Assembly (NCBI GenBank): GCA_003151815.1
Contig: PLYN01000037.1
Coordinates: 1-45,613, forward strand
Source of the DNA: Bacteroidota bacterium
GTDB taxonomy: Bacteria > Bacteroidota > Bacteroidia > 2-12-FULL-35-15
Length of the DNA stretch: 45,613 bases
Direction of reading: 5' to 3'
This document shows, piece after piece, positions 7,578 to 15,354 of the stretch. The notes under the pieces were generated by a model. The model did no database searches, was not told the origin of the DNA, and saw only the letters and a list, made by a program, of their open reading frames with translations. Position 1 is the stretch's first letter, and the number at the start of each line of letters is the position of its first letter. The position numbers and the translations under genes are program-made.

Positions 7578-8472
7578 ATTGTTTCAGCGCATCAAAGTGC
7601 ATTTTTCGGATTTTAGTTTTAAGCTTTGTCGGTGAAACAACTTTTACCAGATTACCATAAGAGAGTAGTTCCATCAGAAAATCAAAAGTGATGCAAAGTT
7701 TGAGCCTGATCCGAACCTCATCGTTATCGTCTTTTACTATTTGCTGCGACTGGTGAAGCGGAAATGATTTGATGTATTTTCCCTGCACAGAATCAAAGGA
7801 TAGGATTATTTCTTCGGGCTTAGAATCTTCGGGACAAATAATGCCGAAGCAATTACTGAACAGTTTGTTTGCGTCAAAGTTTTTTGCAAGTTCAAATTTT
7901 TGCTTGGTTATTTCAAGTCCGGAAATCCGGTCTAAGCCGAAGGTTTTAACCTTATTGTCGTTTTGGTCTTTGGCAAGCACATACCATCTGCCCTGAGATT
8001 CTTTGAGCGAATAAGGTTCTGCAATACGCTGTGTCGGATCATCTTCCCAGAATTTATGATAAGTGAAGCGAATAATAAAACGATTTTTGATTGCATGAAG
8101 CAAACCATAAAAATGCTCCATGCCTTGTGGCTTGCGTTTTTCAAAAAGAATGTATTGCGATAATTTACCTGCTGTATTTAAGGTGTTGAACAAATCAAAT
8201 GCCTCCAACATGCGGTTGCTTAAATCAAAATCCTCCTCCTCCACTGAAATGAAATATACCTTACGCGAAAAATTGTACTGTATATCTATGTTAAACAAAG
8301 TAAGTATCTCACTCAGATCGCGCTGAAAGGTGCGCTTGGAAATGCTCAGTGTGTAGCCATAAAATTCAGATTCGCTTTTTAGGTAAACTTTTAACTGCTC
8401 AAAAGTTGCTTCTCCTTTGCGCAGAAACTTTATAATTGTGAGATAACGTAGTATGTATTCGCGCTTAGACAT
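7567..8472 (-). CDS. WYL-domain transcriptional regulator
   Basis: N-terminal winged helix (SISKRTFQRDLSEI, about residues 43-57) followed by a WYL domain whose signature reads GRWYVLA (Trp163-Tyr164) and a C-terminal WCX-like extension. WYL regulators bind nucleotides or nucleic acids and often repress or control defence genes. I choose the ATG at 8472 (MSKREYILRY); an in-frame GTG at 8508 would overlap the stop of the gene before it. It lies between a UDG-fold gene and the DUF2779 nuclease and probably controls this small unit. A broken relative of this gene lies at 11468-11578. Confidence 0.85.
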   Translation of the reverse strand: MSKREYILRYLTIIKFLRKGEATFEQLKVYLKSESEFYGYTLSISKRTFQRDLSEILTLFNIDIQYNFSRKVYFISVEEEDFDLSNRMLEAFDLFNTLNTAGKLSQYILFEKRKPQGMEHFYGLLHAIKNRFIIRFTYHKFWEDDPTQRIAEPYSLKESQGRWYVLAKDQNDNKVKTFGLDRISGLEITKQKFELAKNFDANKLFSNCFGIICPEDSKPEEIILSFDSVQGKYIKSFPLHQSQQIVKDDNDEVRIRLKLCITFDFLMELLSYGNLVKVVSPTKLKTKIRKMHFDALKQYGV

Positions 8473-8483
8473 TCGTATACGAA

Positions 8484-9203
8484 TTATTTCTTTGTTGATT
8501 GCAGCCACCTTACTACCACATTCACGAATTCATCCTTTATTTTTCCTTGAGGATGCCCTAATCTTAAAAATTCACATATTATATTATTATTTTTGTCCGT
8601 ACATCTGCCGTGCCACTGAGGACCAATTGGACTAGTTTTAAAATCGATAATATTTTCTAAATTAGATTCTTTAAAATACTTTTCGATAAAATAGTCATAA
8701 GTGGTATGTGTATAAAAAATAATTCTTTTAGGATATAAAATTTCAACTTCCTTCCAAATTACCCGAAGCTTATTGACACAATGCTCCTGAACTTGATACT
8801 CTGTCGTGTCTTCTGTAGTTCCATTATTGCATTTAACCATATTAGAAAAAGCAATGTATTTCTTTCCATTTTCATAACTACCATAATACTTTTCTATGAT
8901 TTCTTTTGTATATGAATAAAAGGGGCTTTTGTGTTCATTGCCATCTAAACTTTTTTCTCCAAATTTTGTTGCATCTATAAATAATTTATCTTCATCAAAT
9001 GGAAGACCGGAGAATTCACCATCGCCACCGACTGCGGTTTTCCCAACAAATAATATCGTATCATTTGATTTGTCAAACTCTTCTCCCACATGGTAAATTG
9101 AGACTGGAGAATTTAATTTGCTATCATGCTTCTTACATTCATTACAAATCTCATTTTTGCCAATTGAGATTTCTTTATACATCTTAAATATTTGTTCTTT
9201 CAT
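8484..9203 (-). CDS. Uracil-DNA glycosylase-like fold protein
   Basis: A 239-residue protein whose pattern fits the UDG superfamily: ILFVGKTAVGG (50-60) followed by a GLPF segment, a central FSNMVKC, a strand PKRIIFYTHTTYDYF and a late RLGHPQGKIKDEF with His217-Pro218, similar to the HPS loop. An N-terminal CNECKKH could bind zinc. It precedes the WYL gene by 11 bases. The fold assignment comes from motif order only and the substrate is unknown. It is the second UDG-like gene in the window and does not look like a copy of the first. Confidence 0.5.
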   Translation of the reverse strand: MKEQIFKMYKEISIGKNEICNECKKHDSKLNSPVSIYHVGEEFDKSNDTILFVGKTAVGGDGEFSGLPFDEDKLFIDATKFGEKSLDGNEHKSPFYSYTKEIIEKYYGSYENGKKYIAFSNMVKCNNGTTEDTTEYQVQEHCVNKLRVIWKEVEILYPKRIIFYTHTTYDYFIEKYFKESNLENIIDFKTSPIGPQWHGRCTDKNNNIICEFLRLGHPQGKIKDEFVNVVVRWLQSTKK

Positions 9204-9276
9204 TTTAAAAATTTTACTTTTGCCTACTCTATTCGGTTTTCAGCTTTTCTATTTCAATATTGTAAAGTAAAGTAAT

Positions 9277-9678
9277 TTATTCCTTCCATTGTCCTTTCTT
9301 CTTGTTCTCTTGTATCGTTTTTACCATTGCCTGTTGGATCCACCCAAGAGAACGGGCTACTGTTTTATCTACCGTCCATTGCCTGTCAGCTCTCTTGGCA
9401 GATTTTATTAATCCAAGCTTTCCTGCTTCTGCAAGTTGTTTCACGCTGAGATGGCTGTTATGCGCCTGTTTTAAATTCCATGCGAACGAGGCGAAAATGC
9501 CAAGATAAGTCAATATTAATTTTTTCTCGGAATTTTTATTTCCTTTTTTAATGTCGTTTATAATTCCCAGGAACTCTTCACTACTGAAATCATTTATTCT
9601 TTTTGATTTCTTCATCAGAAGTTTAAAATCAATGCGATCGGCTTTGGTGATGAGTGGTTTTTCTTTTGTCTTTTTCAT
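9277..9678 (-). CDS. Sigma-70 region 2-like protein without region 4
   Basis: A 133-residue protein whose middle (NSEKKLILTYLGIFASFAWN ... GKLGLIKSAKRAD ... ARSLGWIQQAMVKTIQE) lines up with sigma-70 regions 1.2-2.4 (NLRFVVSVAKKY, GNLGLIKAAERFD, YAVWWIRQAI). Regions 3 and 4 are absent. It could be a core-polymerase-binding adaptor, an anti-sigma-like decoy or a degenerate sigma factor. The tryptophans used for promoter melting are only partly kept. It follows the unknown 161-residue gene by 31 bases and closes the FtsZ-like operon. The combination is odd, and the reading rests on pattern matching by eye. Confidence 0.55.
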   Translation of the reverse strand: MKKTKEKPLITKADRIDFKLLMKKSKRINDFSSEEFLGIINDIKKGNKNSEKKLILTYLGIFASFAWNLKQAHNSHLSVKQLAEAGKLGLIKSAKRADRQWTVDKTVARSLGWIQQAMVKTIQENKKKGQWKE

Positions 9679-9709
9679 TTTATGTAATTTATTTTATTTA
9701 AAATAATTG

Positions 9710-10195
9710 TTAAACAATAATTTTATGCTCTACCACACTTACAAATTGTTGTTCTGTAATGTGTATTTCAAAATCCATTCTGAAAATTTTAAATATCTCT
9801 TTCAATTTCATATTGGAATGTGACCATAAAGCGTGCATAATGTAACACCACTTTTCATCCAACTCAGGGAACTCTAAATCAATATGGTCGTTGCCGTCCG
9901 CCAATCCAAAACGTTCTTCCTTTTTGTCTTTATCATAATAATCAGTGCGGGAAAAAGAATCCACATAACAATATCTTGGTCTGAGCATGGCAGGCGAGGT
10001 CTGAAATTCTACTGTAAGTTCAATTTCATAATCATCCAAATCACCACCAAATCTTTTTCTCCTTTTTTCATACTGTTTTGTCAGCGTCATGCATCGTTCC
10101 CAAATCTCAGATTCCTTTTTTCTAAGTAAAGCATTTAGTTTTTTCAAAAAATTAATTTGCTCAGAAGTAAATTTGTTTGCTTTCATGTTACGCAT
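9710..10195 (-). CDS. Hypothetical protein in FtsZ-like operon
   Basis: A 161-residue soluble protein. The N-terminal third is helical and strongly basic (ALLRKKESEIWERCMTLT, then KRRKRF); the middle contains an aromatic stretch (YCYVDSFSRTDYYD) and the end alternates strands (MDFEIHITEQQFVSVVEHK). No known family. The ATG at 10195 overlaps the end of the FtsZ-like gene by eight bases; an alternative ATG at 10186 leaves one base between the genes. Either way it is coupled to the tubulin-like gene. Confidence 0.65.
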   Translation of the reverse strand: MRNMKANKFTSEQINFLKKLNALLRKKESEIWERCMTLTKQYEKRRKRFGGDLDDYEIELTVEFQTSPAMLRPRYCYVDSFSRTDYYDKDKKEERFGLADGNDHIDLEFPELDEKWCYIMHALWSHSNMKLKEIFKIFRMDFEIHITEQQFVSVVEHKIIV

Positions 10196-11003
10196 TTATT
10201 TTATTAATACATTTTTTCAGATTTTCGAGAAATATACCATCAGATTTTTCAAGCGCCTCGGATACTTTTATTGATTCGTATCCTTTTATCGCATCATTAT
10301 TATTATGAATTATTAATTCATCTGTATGATTCTTTAGCTCGATTATGCTTTGCATTGCGGTTTTGTTTCGCACACTGCCTTCCCATGAAAACGGTGTACT
10401 GACAATGCCATGCACTCTTAAATTTATTTGTTGGGCATATTCGGCAATGATTGGGGTTGCACCGCTTCCTGTTCCACCGCCAAATCCGGAAACTAAAATC
10501 AAATCGGTAACAGAATAACGCTTATGCAATATTTCCAGCCATTCAAGAAAAAAATCTTTGCTTTCTATTGTTACTTTTTTTGCTGTTTCAACACTTATTG
10601 GTGATTCAAATAATTTTTCTGTCAAACCAAGCGGAATACCGGAATGTTTGAATGTTGGAAAATTGCTCACTATTCCATCCTTCCACCATTGCATCATATG
10701 TGTTTTTAAAGGTTCACTTATATGATACCAGTTCATTTCTTCAGTGAAATCTTCATATTCGGTTATTAGTCTTCCAAATGTGATATGGCTTCCACCTTTT
10801 GGAAGCGCCCCCTTGTGGTATGTATTTAGATAGTCACACCCTATGTTATTTTTCAGACAGTGATCGTTGATTACAAGAGGAACTCCATCTCCAATACAAA
10901 ACACCGCAATAACATTTTTTAGCTTGATATATTTAAGGTATGGACTGAACGAAAAACCAATAGCCCCCATGCCTGCCAGCGATAAAAAATCTTTTCGGTT
11001 CAT
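10188..11003 (-). CDS. FtsZ/tubulin-like GTPase-domain protein, truncated before the T7 loop
   Basis: Divergent tubulin-superfamily protein. The GTP-binding signature is clear: GGGTGSGATP (175-184), then TPFSWEG (203-209) with Arg212, matching the TKPF-x-FEG-x-x-R of FtsZ, and DELIIHNNN in place of the DTLIVIPN strand. An N-terminal Rossmann-like strand (VIAVFCIGDGVPLVI) matches the FtsZ T1 region but has lost most glycines. The protein ends at residue 271, where FtsZ would enter the T7 loop (N-x-D-x-x-D), so it lacks the residues that trigger hydrolysis in the neighbouring subunit. The first 20 residues (MNRKDFLSLAGMGAIGFSFS) look like a Tat leader, strange for a cytoplasmic polymer. It may bind GTP without polymerising normally, or need a partner. 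Confidence 0.75.
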   Translation of the reverse strand: MNRKDFLSLAGMGAIGFSFSPYLKYIKLKNVIAVFCIGDGVPLVINDHCLKNNIGCDYLNTYHKGALPKGGSHITFGRLITEYEDFTEEMNWYHISEPLKTHMMQWWKDGIVSNFPTFKHSGIPLGLTEKLFESPISVETAKKVTIESKDFFLEWLEILHKRYSVTDLILVSGFGGGTGSGATPIIAEYAQQINLRVHGIVSTPFSWEGSVRNKTAMQSIIELKNHTDELIIHNNNDAIKGYESIKVSEALEKSDGIFLENLKKCINKINA

Positions 11004-11004
11004 T

Positions 11005-11322
11005 TTAAAATTGTTTTACTAATTCAAAAAGTTTAGATTTTATAATTCCCGTTTCTTTGTCATTAAGTATTGGCTTTAAAAATGGTTCGCTTCCCAAGAT
11101 TGTTTTTTCTGCATCAATTCCTGAAGAAGAAAGAATACTTCGTAGCTCATACATTTTACTGACCAAAGCCATTTGCTCATCCACTCCAATCATCCCACTT
11201 TCTAACTTCCGAAAAAAAAGTTTTTCATTACGAATTTCTAAGCGTTTTTTCTGAATATCCATTTTCTTTTCAAGAAGCGCAAGGCGTTCTTTTTCCGAGA
11301 GTTTTGTTTGTTTCTTTTTCAT
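11005..11322 (-). CDS. Small coiled-coil protein
   Basis: A 105-residue Lys/Glu-rich protein; residues 5-55 (SEKERLALLEKKMDIQKKRL and onward) form a likely coiled coil, followed by a less charged segment. It is the first gene of the FtsZ-like operon and ends one base before that start, so it may be an adaptor for the GTPase. No enzymatic motif. Transcription probably begins at the -7 box 20 bases upstream. Confidence 0.65.
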   Translation of the reverse strand: MKKKQTKLSEKERLALLEKKMDIQKKRLEIRNEKLFFRKLESGMIGVDEQMALVSKMYELRSILSSSGIDAEKTILGSEPFLKPILNDKETGIIKSKLFELVKQF

Positions 11323-11342
11323 CTTGTGATTGTTTTATATAC

Positions 11343-11350
11343 CAAAGGTA
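11343..11350 (-). promoter_or_regulatory. -7 promoter box of FtsZ-like operon
   Basis: Reads TACCTTTG on the minus strand, matching the Bacteroidota TAnnTTTG box, about 20 bases before the ATG at 11322. No well-spaced -33 TTG was found. Confidence 0.5.
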
Positions 11351-11467
11351 AATCCACACTACGCCAAACCATGTCGCGGTGCAGGAAATATTATTTCATA
11401 ATGTGATTTATTGACCAATTGCCGGAATACGCCCGCTCGGAAAAACTAAAGCATGTTCATTCTTAGT

Positions 11468-11578
11468 ATATCTAAGTTGAACAAGGAAAGTATCTCGCTC
11501 AGATCACGCTAAAAAGTGCGTTTGGAAATTGTTAGCGTGTGTAGGTAAAATTCAGATTCGCTTTTCAGGAAGCACTTA
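11468..11578 (-). pseudogene. Fragment of a WYL-regulator gene
   Basis: About 110 bases closely resembling bases 8281-8392 of the intact WYL gene. Read in the matching frame on the minus strand they give KSESEFY, then TLTISKRTF, a TAG stop where the intact gene has Gln, then RDLSEILSLFN. Both ends of the similarity stop abruptly, and one end abuts the stop of the PLD gene at 11581. This is a decayed remnant of a second WYL regulator, left where the FtsZ-like and Qat-like modules meet. Confidence 0.85.
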
Positions 11579-11580
11579 TG

Positions 11581-12783
11581 TCATTTGAGTTTGTATCCGA
11601 GTATTTCTAATGCTTTGTCCGCTTTGTCATTTCTTATTGGATAAATTTCAGGTCGTGTCCACCCATTAATTTCCTGAACTCCAGATGAACCTAAATAATT
11701 TAATTTATATTTCGGGTTCATTATTAGATTGTGAATGCGTAAATCCATTTCGTCATTTGAATAAAGAAGGTATTTAAGAGATGTCTTAATCTTTTGAATG
11801 TTGTTTTTATTAATAAATAATTCGTCTGCTTCAAATCTTTGAATAGGCATACCGCTTGAATGCAAATTTTCAAAAACTTCCTTTGCTTTAGTTTTTGTTA
11901 ACTTATCAATATTTTTTAGGGATAAATAAACTTGAAATATCTGTTTTGACCTTTTCTTGTTCTCTTTTGCATATTCTTCAGTATCAGTTTTAATAAATTT
12001 CAAAAATAATTTAGGTATTTCATTCCTTTGATTATTTCTATTAAGAGTTTTTCCAGTCTCCTTGTACCAAATTGCTTTCACCCAGTGCCAAAAGCTATCT
12101 AATACCAAATAATAAGGAACATTAGGAAAATGTTTGTTAGAAATTATTTTAACCAATTCCTTCACTTCGTCAACTGTTCGCCAATAGCCAAAATATTGAC
12201 TTGCCTCTTTACAAATCCGAGCTTTTCCTCCTACTGGTGTCCTATTTTTTGTTGCTTTATTTATAAATTCTTTTACTTCGATGTCGGTTTGTTTCTGTCC
12301 CTTTACAAAGTTGTCATAGATGTGTTTGTAACTATCAAGGTCGGAAGGTTGTAACAGGTTAGATTTGTCGAATAAGTCTTTAAAATGTTCTTCAAGTTCG
12401 GATAAAATATTTTTTTCTTTGGTGAAAATGTTAGTTTCAATGTTGTTTATTAGTCCGTTTGAAGTAAAGTTTGATGAGCCGATAACTGCACCAATTATTT
12501 CTTTACGCTTATAAAAAAGAATAAACTTTGAGTGAAATTTTTCTCCCAAAAATTTTATGTCAATATTAAAACAGGATTGAATGTCTTTTAATGAATAGTA
12601 ATTGGTCGTGGGTCTAAGTGAAACAATTAAATTTATTTTTTTACTGTTTTTGTCCCATTCACGCAATAAGTTTGAGTCAGAGAAAAATGCAACAGCTATA
12701 TCTACTCTGTCTGCTTTTTCGCTCAATGCTTGCAACACTTCCTTTAAATTACTGTTACTGTCGTTTGTAATTATGTTCCCCAT
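11581..12783 (-). CDS. Phospholipase D-like nuclease-family protein
   Basis: N-terminal PLD-type domain with a single HKD-like motif: His84-Ser-Lys86 (FHSKFILFY) followed by GSSNFTSNG (Ser103-Ser104-Asn105), which replaces the Asp/Glu end of the motif as in many restriction-associated PLD nucleases such as the BfiI branch. Such enzymes usually dimerise to make one active site. Residues about 150-400 are a Lys-rich, helical domain I do not recognise, perhaps for DNA binding. It is 78 bases downstream of the unknown gene that is coupled to the QatC-like gene, so it is probably the last gene and a nuclease effector of that operon. There is no signal peptide. Confidence 0.75.
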   Translation of the reverse strand: MGNIITNDSNSNLKEVLQALSEKADRVDIAVAFFSDSNLLREWDKNSKKINLIVSLRPTTNYYSLKDIQSCFNIDIKFLGEKFHSKFILFYKRKEIIGAVIGSSNFTSNGLINNIETNIFTKEKNILSELEEHFKDLFDKSNLLQPSDLDSYKHIYDNFVKGQKQTDIEVKEFINKATKNRTPVGGKARICKEASQYFGYWRTVDEVKELVKIISNKHFPNVPYYLVLDSFWHWVKAIWYKETGKTLNRNNQRNEIPKLFLKFIKTDTEEYAKENKKRSKQIFQVYLSLKNIDKLTKTKAKEVFENLHSSGMPIQRFEADELFINKNNIQKIKTSLKYLLYSNDEMDLRIHNLIMNPKYKLNYLGSSGVQEINGWTRPEIYPIRNDKADKALEILGYKLK

Positions 12784-12824
12784 TTCTGTTAGGTATTATA
12801 TTTTTATTCACTCCCGTACGCATC

Positions 12825-12851
12825 CTAACGAAATCCATGATTTTAGGTTAG
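12825..12851. other. Short hairpin between operon genes
   Basis: CTAAC-g-AAATC cat GATTT-tag-GTTAG forms a ten-pair imperfect hairpin in the 78-base gap before the PLD gene. It has no U-tract, so an intrinsic terminator is doubtful; it could be a processing or attenuation site. Confidence 0.35.
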
Positions 12852-12861
12852 CGCATATATT

Positions 12862-13491
12862 TTATAAAACATCAAACATCAACTTTCCCATCTTATTCAA
12901 TTCTTTTTCTGCATCCTTTATTTCTGATTCTAAAAATATCTGTTGACTGAATTTGTCGTTATCAATTCCGAAAATCCCAACTTCAATTTTATCTAAATCA
13001 ACACCATAAATTTCTTCTGCAAAATATTTTTGAATAATAGGAAAACGAAGTTCGCCTTCCCAACCTATACTAGACTGTGAAAAAAAGTAAACTGAAAAAC
13101 CACCTTTGGTATTCATGTATGTTATTGGAATTTGTCCACTGATAAATATTTTTGCATTCAAATCAATGTGAATGTTTTTTCTTCGGTCAAGTAGTGTAAA
13201 CCCCTTTTTTTTGAACTGAGAAACATAAGCATCTAACGAAGAAATGAAACGGATAACTTCATTTCTGTTCTTAGAATTGTCTGCCCTGTTGCTGAAAGAT
13301 TTTTCAAGATAATTGATAGCTTTTGCAAGGTCGTTTTGCTTGTGAAATTCACCAACTGCATCTTGCCAACGGGTAAATTTGCCTCTGCCAAAAAATGAAG
13401 GCTTTATTCCTGCTGCTGCTTTTAGGTTCTTAGCAAACTGTATTGGATTTTTTCTTGCAAATTCTAATTGTGTTATTGAAAATTTACTCAT
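12862..13491 (-). CDS. Hypothetical protein coupled to QatC-like gene
   Basis: A 209-residue soluble protein. The N-terminal half is helical and basic with an FFGRGKFTRWQDA segment; the C-terminal half has strands (NIHIDLNAKIFISGQIPITY) followed by an acidic helix. No catalytic motif was found. It starts inside the end of the QatC-like gene (four-base overlap), so the two products are probably made together. It takes a place where classical Qat has the TatD-like QatD, but shows none of the TatD metal motifs. Confidence 0.65.
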   Translation of the reverse strand: MSKFSITQLEFARKNPIQFAKNLKAAAGIKPSFFGRGKFTRWQDAVGEFHKQNDLAKAINYLEKSFSNRADNSKNRNEVIRFISSLDAYVSQFKKKGFTLLDRRKNIHIDLNAKIFISGQIPITYMNTKGGFSVYFFSQSSIGWEGELRFPIIQKYFAEEIYGVDLDKIEVGIFGIDNDKFSQQIFLESEIKDAEKELNKMGKLMFDVL

Positions 13492-14792
13492 TTGATAATG
13501 CTTAAAACTTTAGGATAATTTTGAAATACTTTAAATGATTGTTGCGAAACTCTTTCATACAGTTTCATTGCTTTGTCTTCATCAATTGCAGGATTTATAA
13601 GTTCGGGAAAATCGCAAATCAATTCTTCTTTATTTTGAGGTGTTACTTTCTTGAACTTTGTAATGAACTCTAAATAATCAATCATGTTTCTTTTTCCTGT
13701 ATCATCATCAGCAAGTGAAGCAATGTCTGCCATGAAAATATCATTGTGATATTCTTTTACTTTAAGCCCATTGTATTCAAGTGCAATTCGCCTCGAAATA
13801 CAAGGGATACAAATGCCACAATGTTTTTCCCCGGGAACATGGGAAATCATCCAACAACTTGCTGAATTATGAACTTGTTGTTGCAGTTTCTTTGGCATTA
13901 CCGCAAACACTTCTGCTTTTGTTTTATAAAGAAACGGATTTGAAATTTCAAAATCAGGATTACTTAAAACTGTTCTGAAAATTTCTTGTGCCGTTGTAAC
14001 AAAATTCGGGTCGGCTGTGTGAGTTGAGAAAGGACCAACTCTTGCGGAGTTTAACGGTAAATGAATTGCAAACTGTCCGTTCTCTGCCATGTAAAGCACT
14101 TTGTTAAATCCACTTCGTTTAGTTATCAGTGCAGCAAGTGAAAGGAATAGAAATGACCTTGTTCGCTGGGTGTTTTCTCTGTTGTTTGGTTCGGGAAATT
14201 TATGTGATGCGCTTTTTCTAGCATAAACTTTTATATGAATATGTTTGACTTTGGTTTTGTAAAAATCTTCAAGTGCTTTATGAACTTTACGTTGGCTTTT
14301 ATCAACTACTTTGTTTGCATGGGTGTTGTGGCTTACTAAAACCAAATCTTTTTTTTGACTTATAAAATCAGATGCTGCACACATAGAATCAATTCCACCT
14401 GAAAAAAGTAAAACAGCACCTTCTTTATTTTGCCATTGGAAACCTGAAACTGGAGTTCCTTTTTTCTCTACAAATTTTATATGCCAATTATCTCTACTTA
14501 AAGTTAAGAGGGCACTTGAAAGAATATCCTTAATTCTTTCAAAGGCATGAATATTTACAACTTCAACTGTGAGTTCAATAGTTCGTAAAAAGTTTTCCCT
14601 TTCTTCTCTCTTTACAGCTAAGTCAGAAGCGTAAACACCCGATGCAAGGTTTAATAAATCTTCTTCTAAGGAATCCGCAACACCAAATTCTTTTTCAAAA
14701 TATTGCAAGCCTGTGTAAAGATTTTTGCTTGGACATAAGTGGATGTTTGCGCCTAAATTGGCTTCGCCAACAGATATTTTATATGGAGTCAT
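13488..14792 (-). CDS. qatC: QueC-like protein, QatC type
   Basis: N-type ATP pyrophosphatase related to QueC, which makes 7-cyano-7-deazaguanine. The PP-loop is SGGIDS (131-136) and the QueC-type zinc site is complete: Cys313, then HCGICIPC (Cys325, Cys328, Cys331). At 434 residues it is about twice the size of housekeeping QueC because of an N-terminal extension of about 120 residues, as in QatC of the Qat anti-phage system. It overlaps the QatB-like gene by four bases. I recall reports that defence QueC homologues modify a partner protein rather than tRNA precursors; I cannot verify that here. No other queuosine or preQ0 genes are nearby, which argues against housekeeping QueC. Confidence 0.85.
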   Translation of the reverse strand: MTPYKISVGEANLGANIHLCPSKNLYTGLQYFEKEFGVADSLEEDLLNLASGVYASDLAVKREERENFLRTIELTVEVVNIHAFERIKDILSSALLTLSRDNWHIKFVEKKGTPVSGFQWQNKEGAVLLFSGGIDSMCAASDFISQKKDLVLVSHNTHANKVVDKSQRKVHKALEDFYKTKVKHIHIKVYARKSASHKFPEPNNRENTQRTRSFLFLSLAALITKRSGFNKVLYMAENGQFAIHLPLNSARVGPFSTHTADPNFVTTAQEIFRTVLSNPDFEISNPFLYKTKAEVFAVMPKKLQQQVHNSASCWMISHVPGEKHCGICIPCISRRIALEYNGLKVKEYHNDIFMADIASLADDDTGKRNMIDYLEFITKFKKVTPQNKEELICDFPELINPAIDEDKAMKLYERVSQQSFKVFQNYPKVLSIIK

Positions 14793-15352
14793 GATTTGGC
14801 GGATTTAAGTTTTTTGATTGATGAATCAACAAATGCGTTCCAATCGCTTTTGTTTTGAATTTTTGTTTTATCTGCTCCTACAATTTCGTTTACTTTTTTA
14901 CTAATTGATTTTTTGAAATCAATCAAATCGGTAACGGATTTGTTTCGAAATTTTTCACCTACAAAACCTGATGCATCCCTTGAAACTATATAGTTTGTCA
15001 ACTCGGTGAAAAAACTGTTCTTCCATTGTTGATTTGGTTTATCGGACTGAAATGCTGTCGGAATTACCCTTTTTGCAAATTCTGCTACAATGGTATTTTG
15101 TTTGGAATTGAAAACTATGTCGTTGAACTTTTGAAGTGCTTCTCGATAATTCTGTGAATTATTGACTGCATTATAACATTCAAAAATTGCTTCCGATTTC
15201 ATCAGAGACGAAAGTGGGCTGGCTTCTTTTTCTGATGCTCTCCACACTTCATTGATGAGTCTTTCTTTTGAAAAGTTGTCGTTGGCGTAACAAGCTAATA
15301 CTGGTTTCCAATTGGAGGTGCGTGGCGAACCATGACTTACTGATGTTCCCAT
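14789..15352 (-). CDS. qatB: QatB-like protein
   Basis: A 187-residue protein beginning MGTSVSHGSPR, which matches the Gly-Thr-Ser N-terminus of QatB proteins of the Qat defence system. The remainder is helical (for example RLINEVWRASEKEASPLSSL) and ends in a Lys-rich tail. It sits directly before the QatC-like gene with an ATGA overlap, the same order as in Qat. The conserved N-terminal glycine would be a natural target if QatC modifies its partner. The biochemical role of QatB is not shown by the sequence. Start chosen because the MGTS motif is itself the family signature. Confidence 0.75.
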   Translation of the reverse strand: MGTSVSHGSPRTSNWKPVLACYANDNFSKERLINEVWRASEKEASPLSSLMKSEAIFECYNAVNNSQNYREALQKFNDIVFNSKQNTIVAEFAKRVIPTAFQSDKPNQQWKNSFFTELTNYIVSRDASGFVGEKFRNKSVTDLIDFKKSISKKVNEIVGADKTKIQNKSDWNAFVDSSIKKLKSAKS

Positions 15353-15354
15353 GT

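Noticed and set aside
13488-14792. Housekeeping QueC of queuosine synthesis
   Set aside because: Twice the normal length, next to a QatB-like gene, and with no other queuosine genes nearby.
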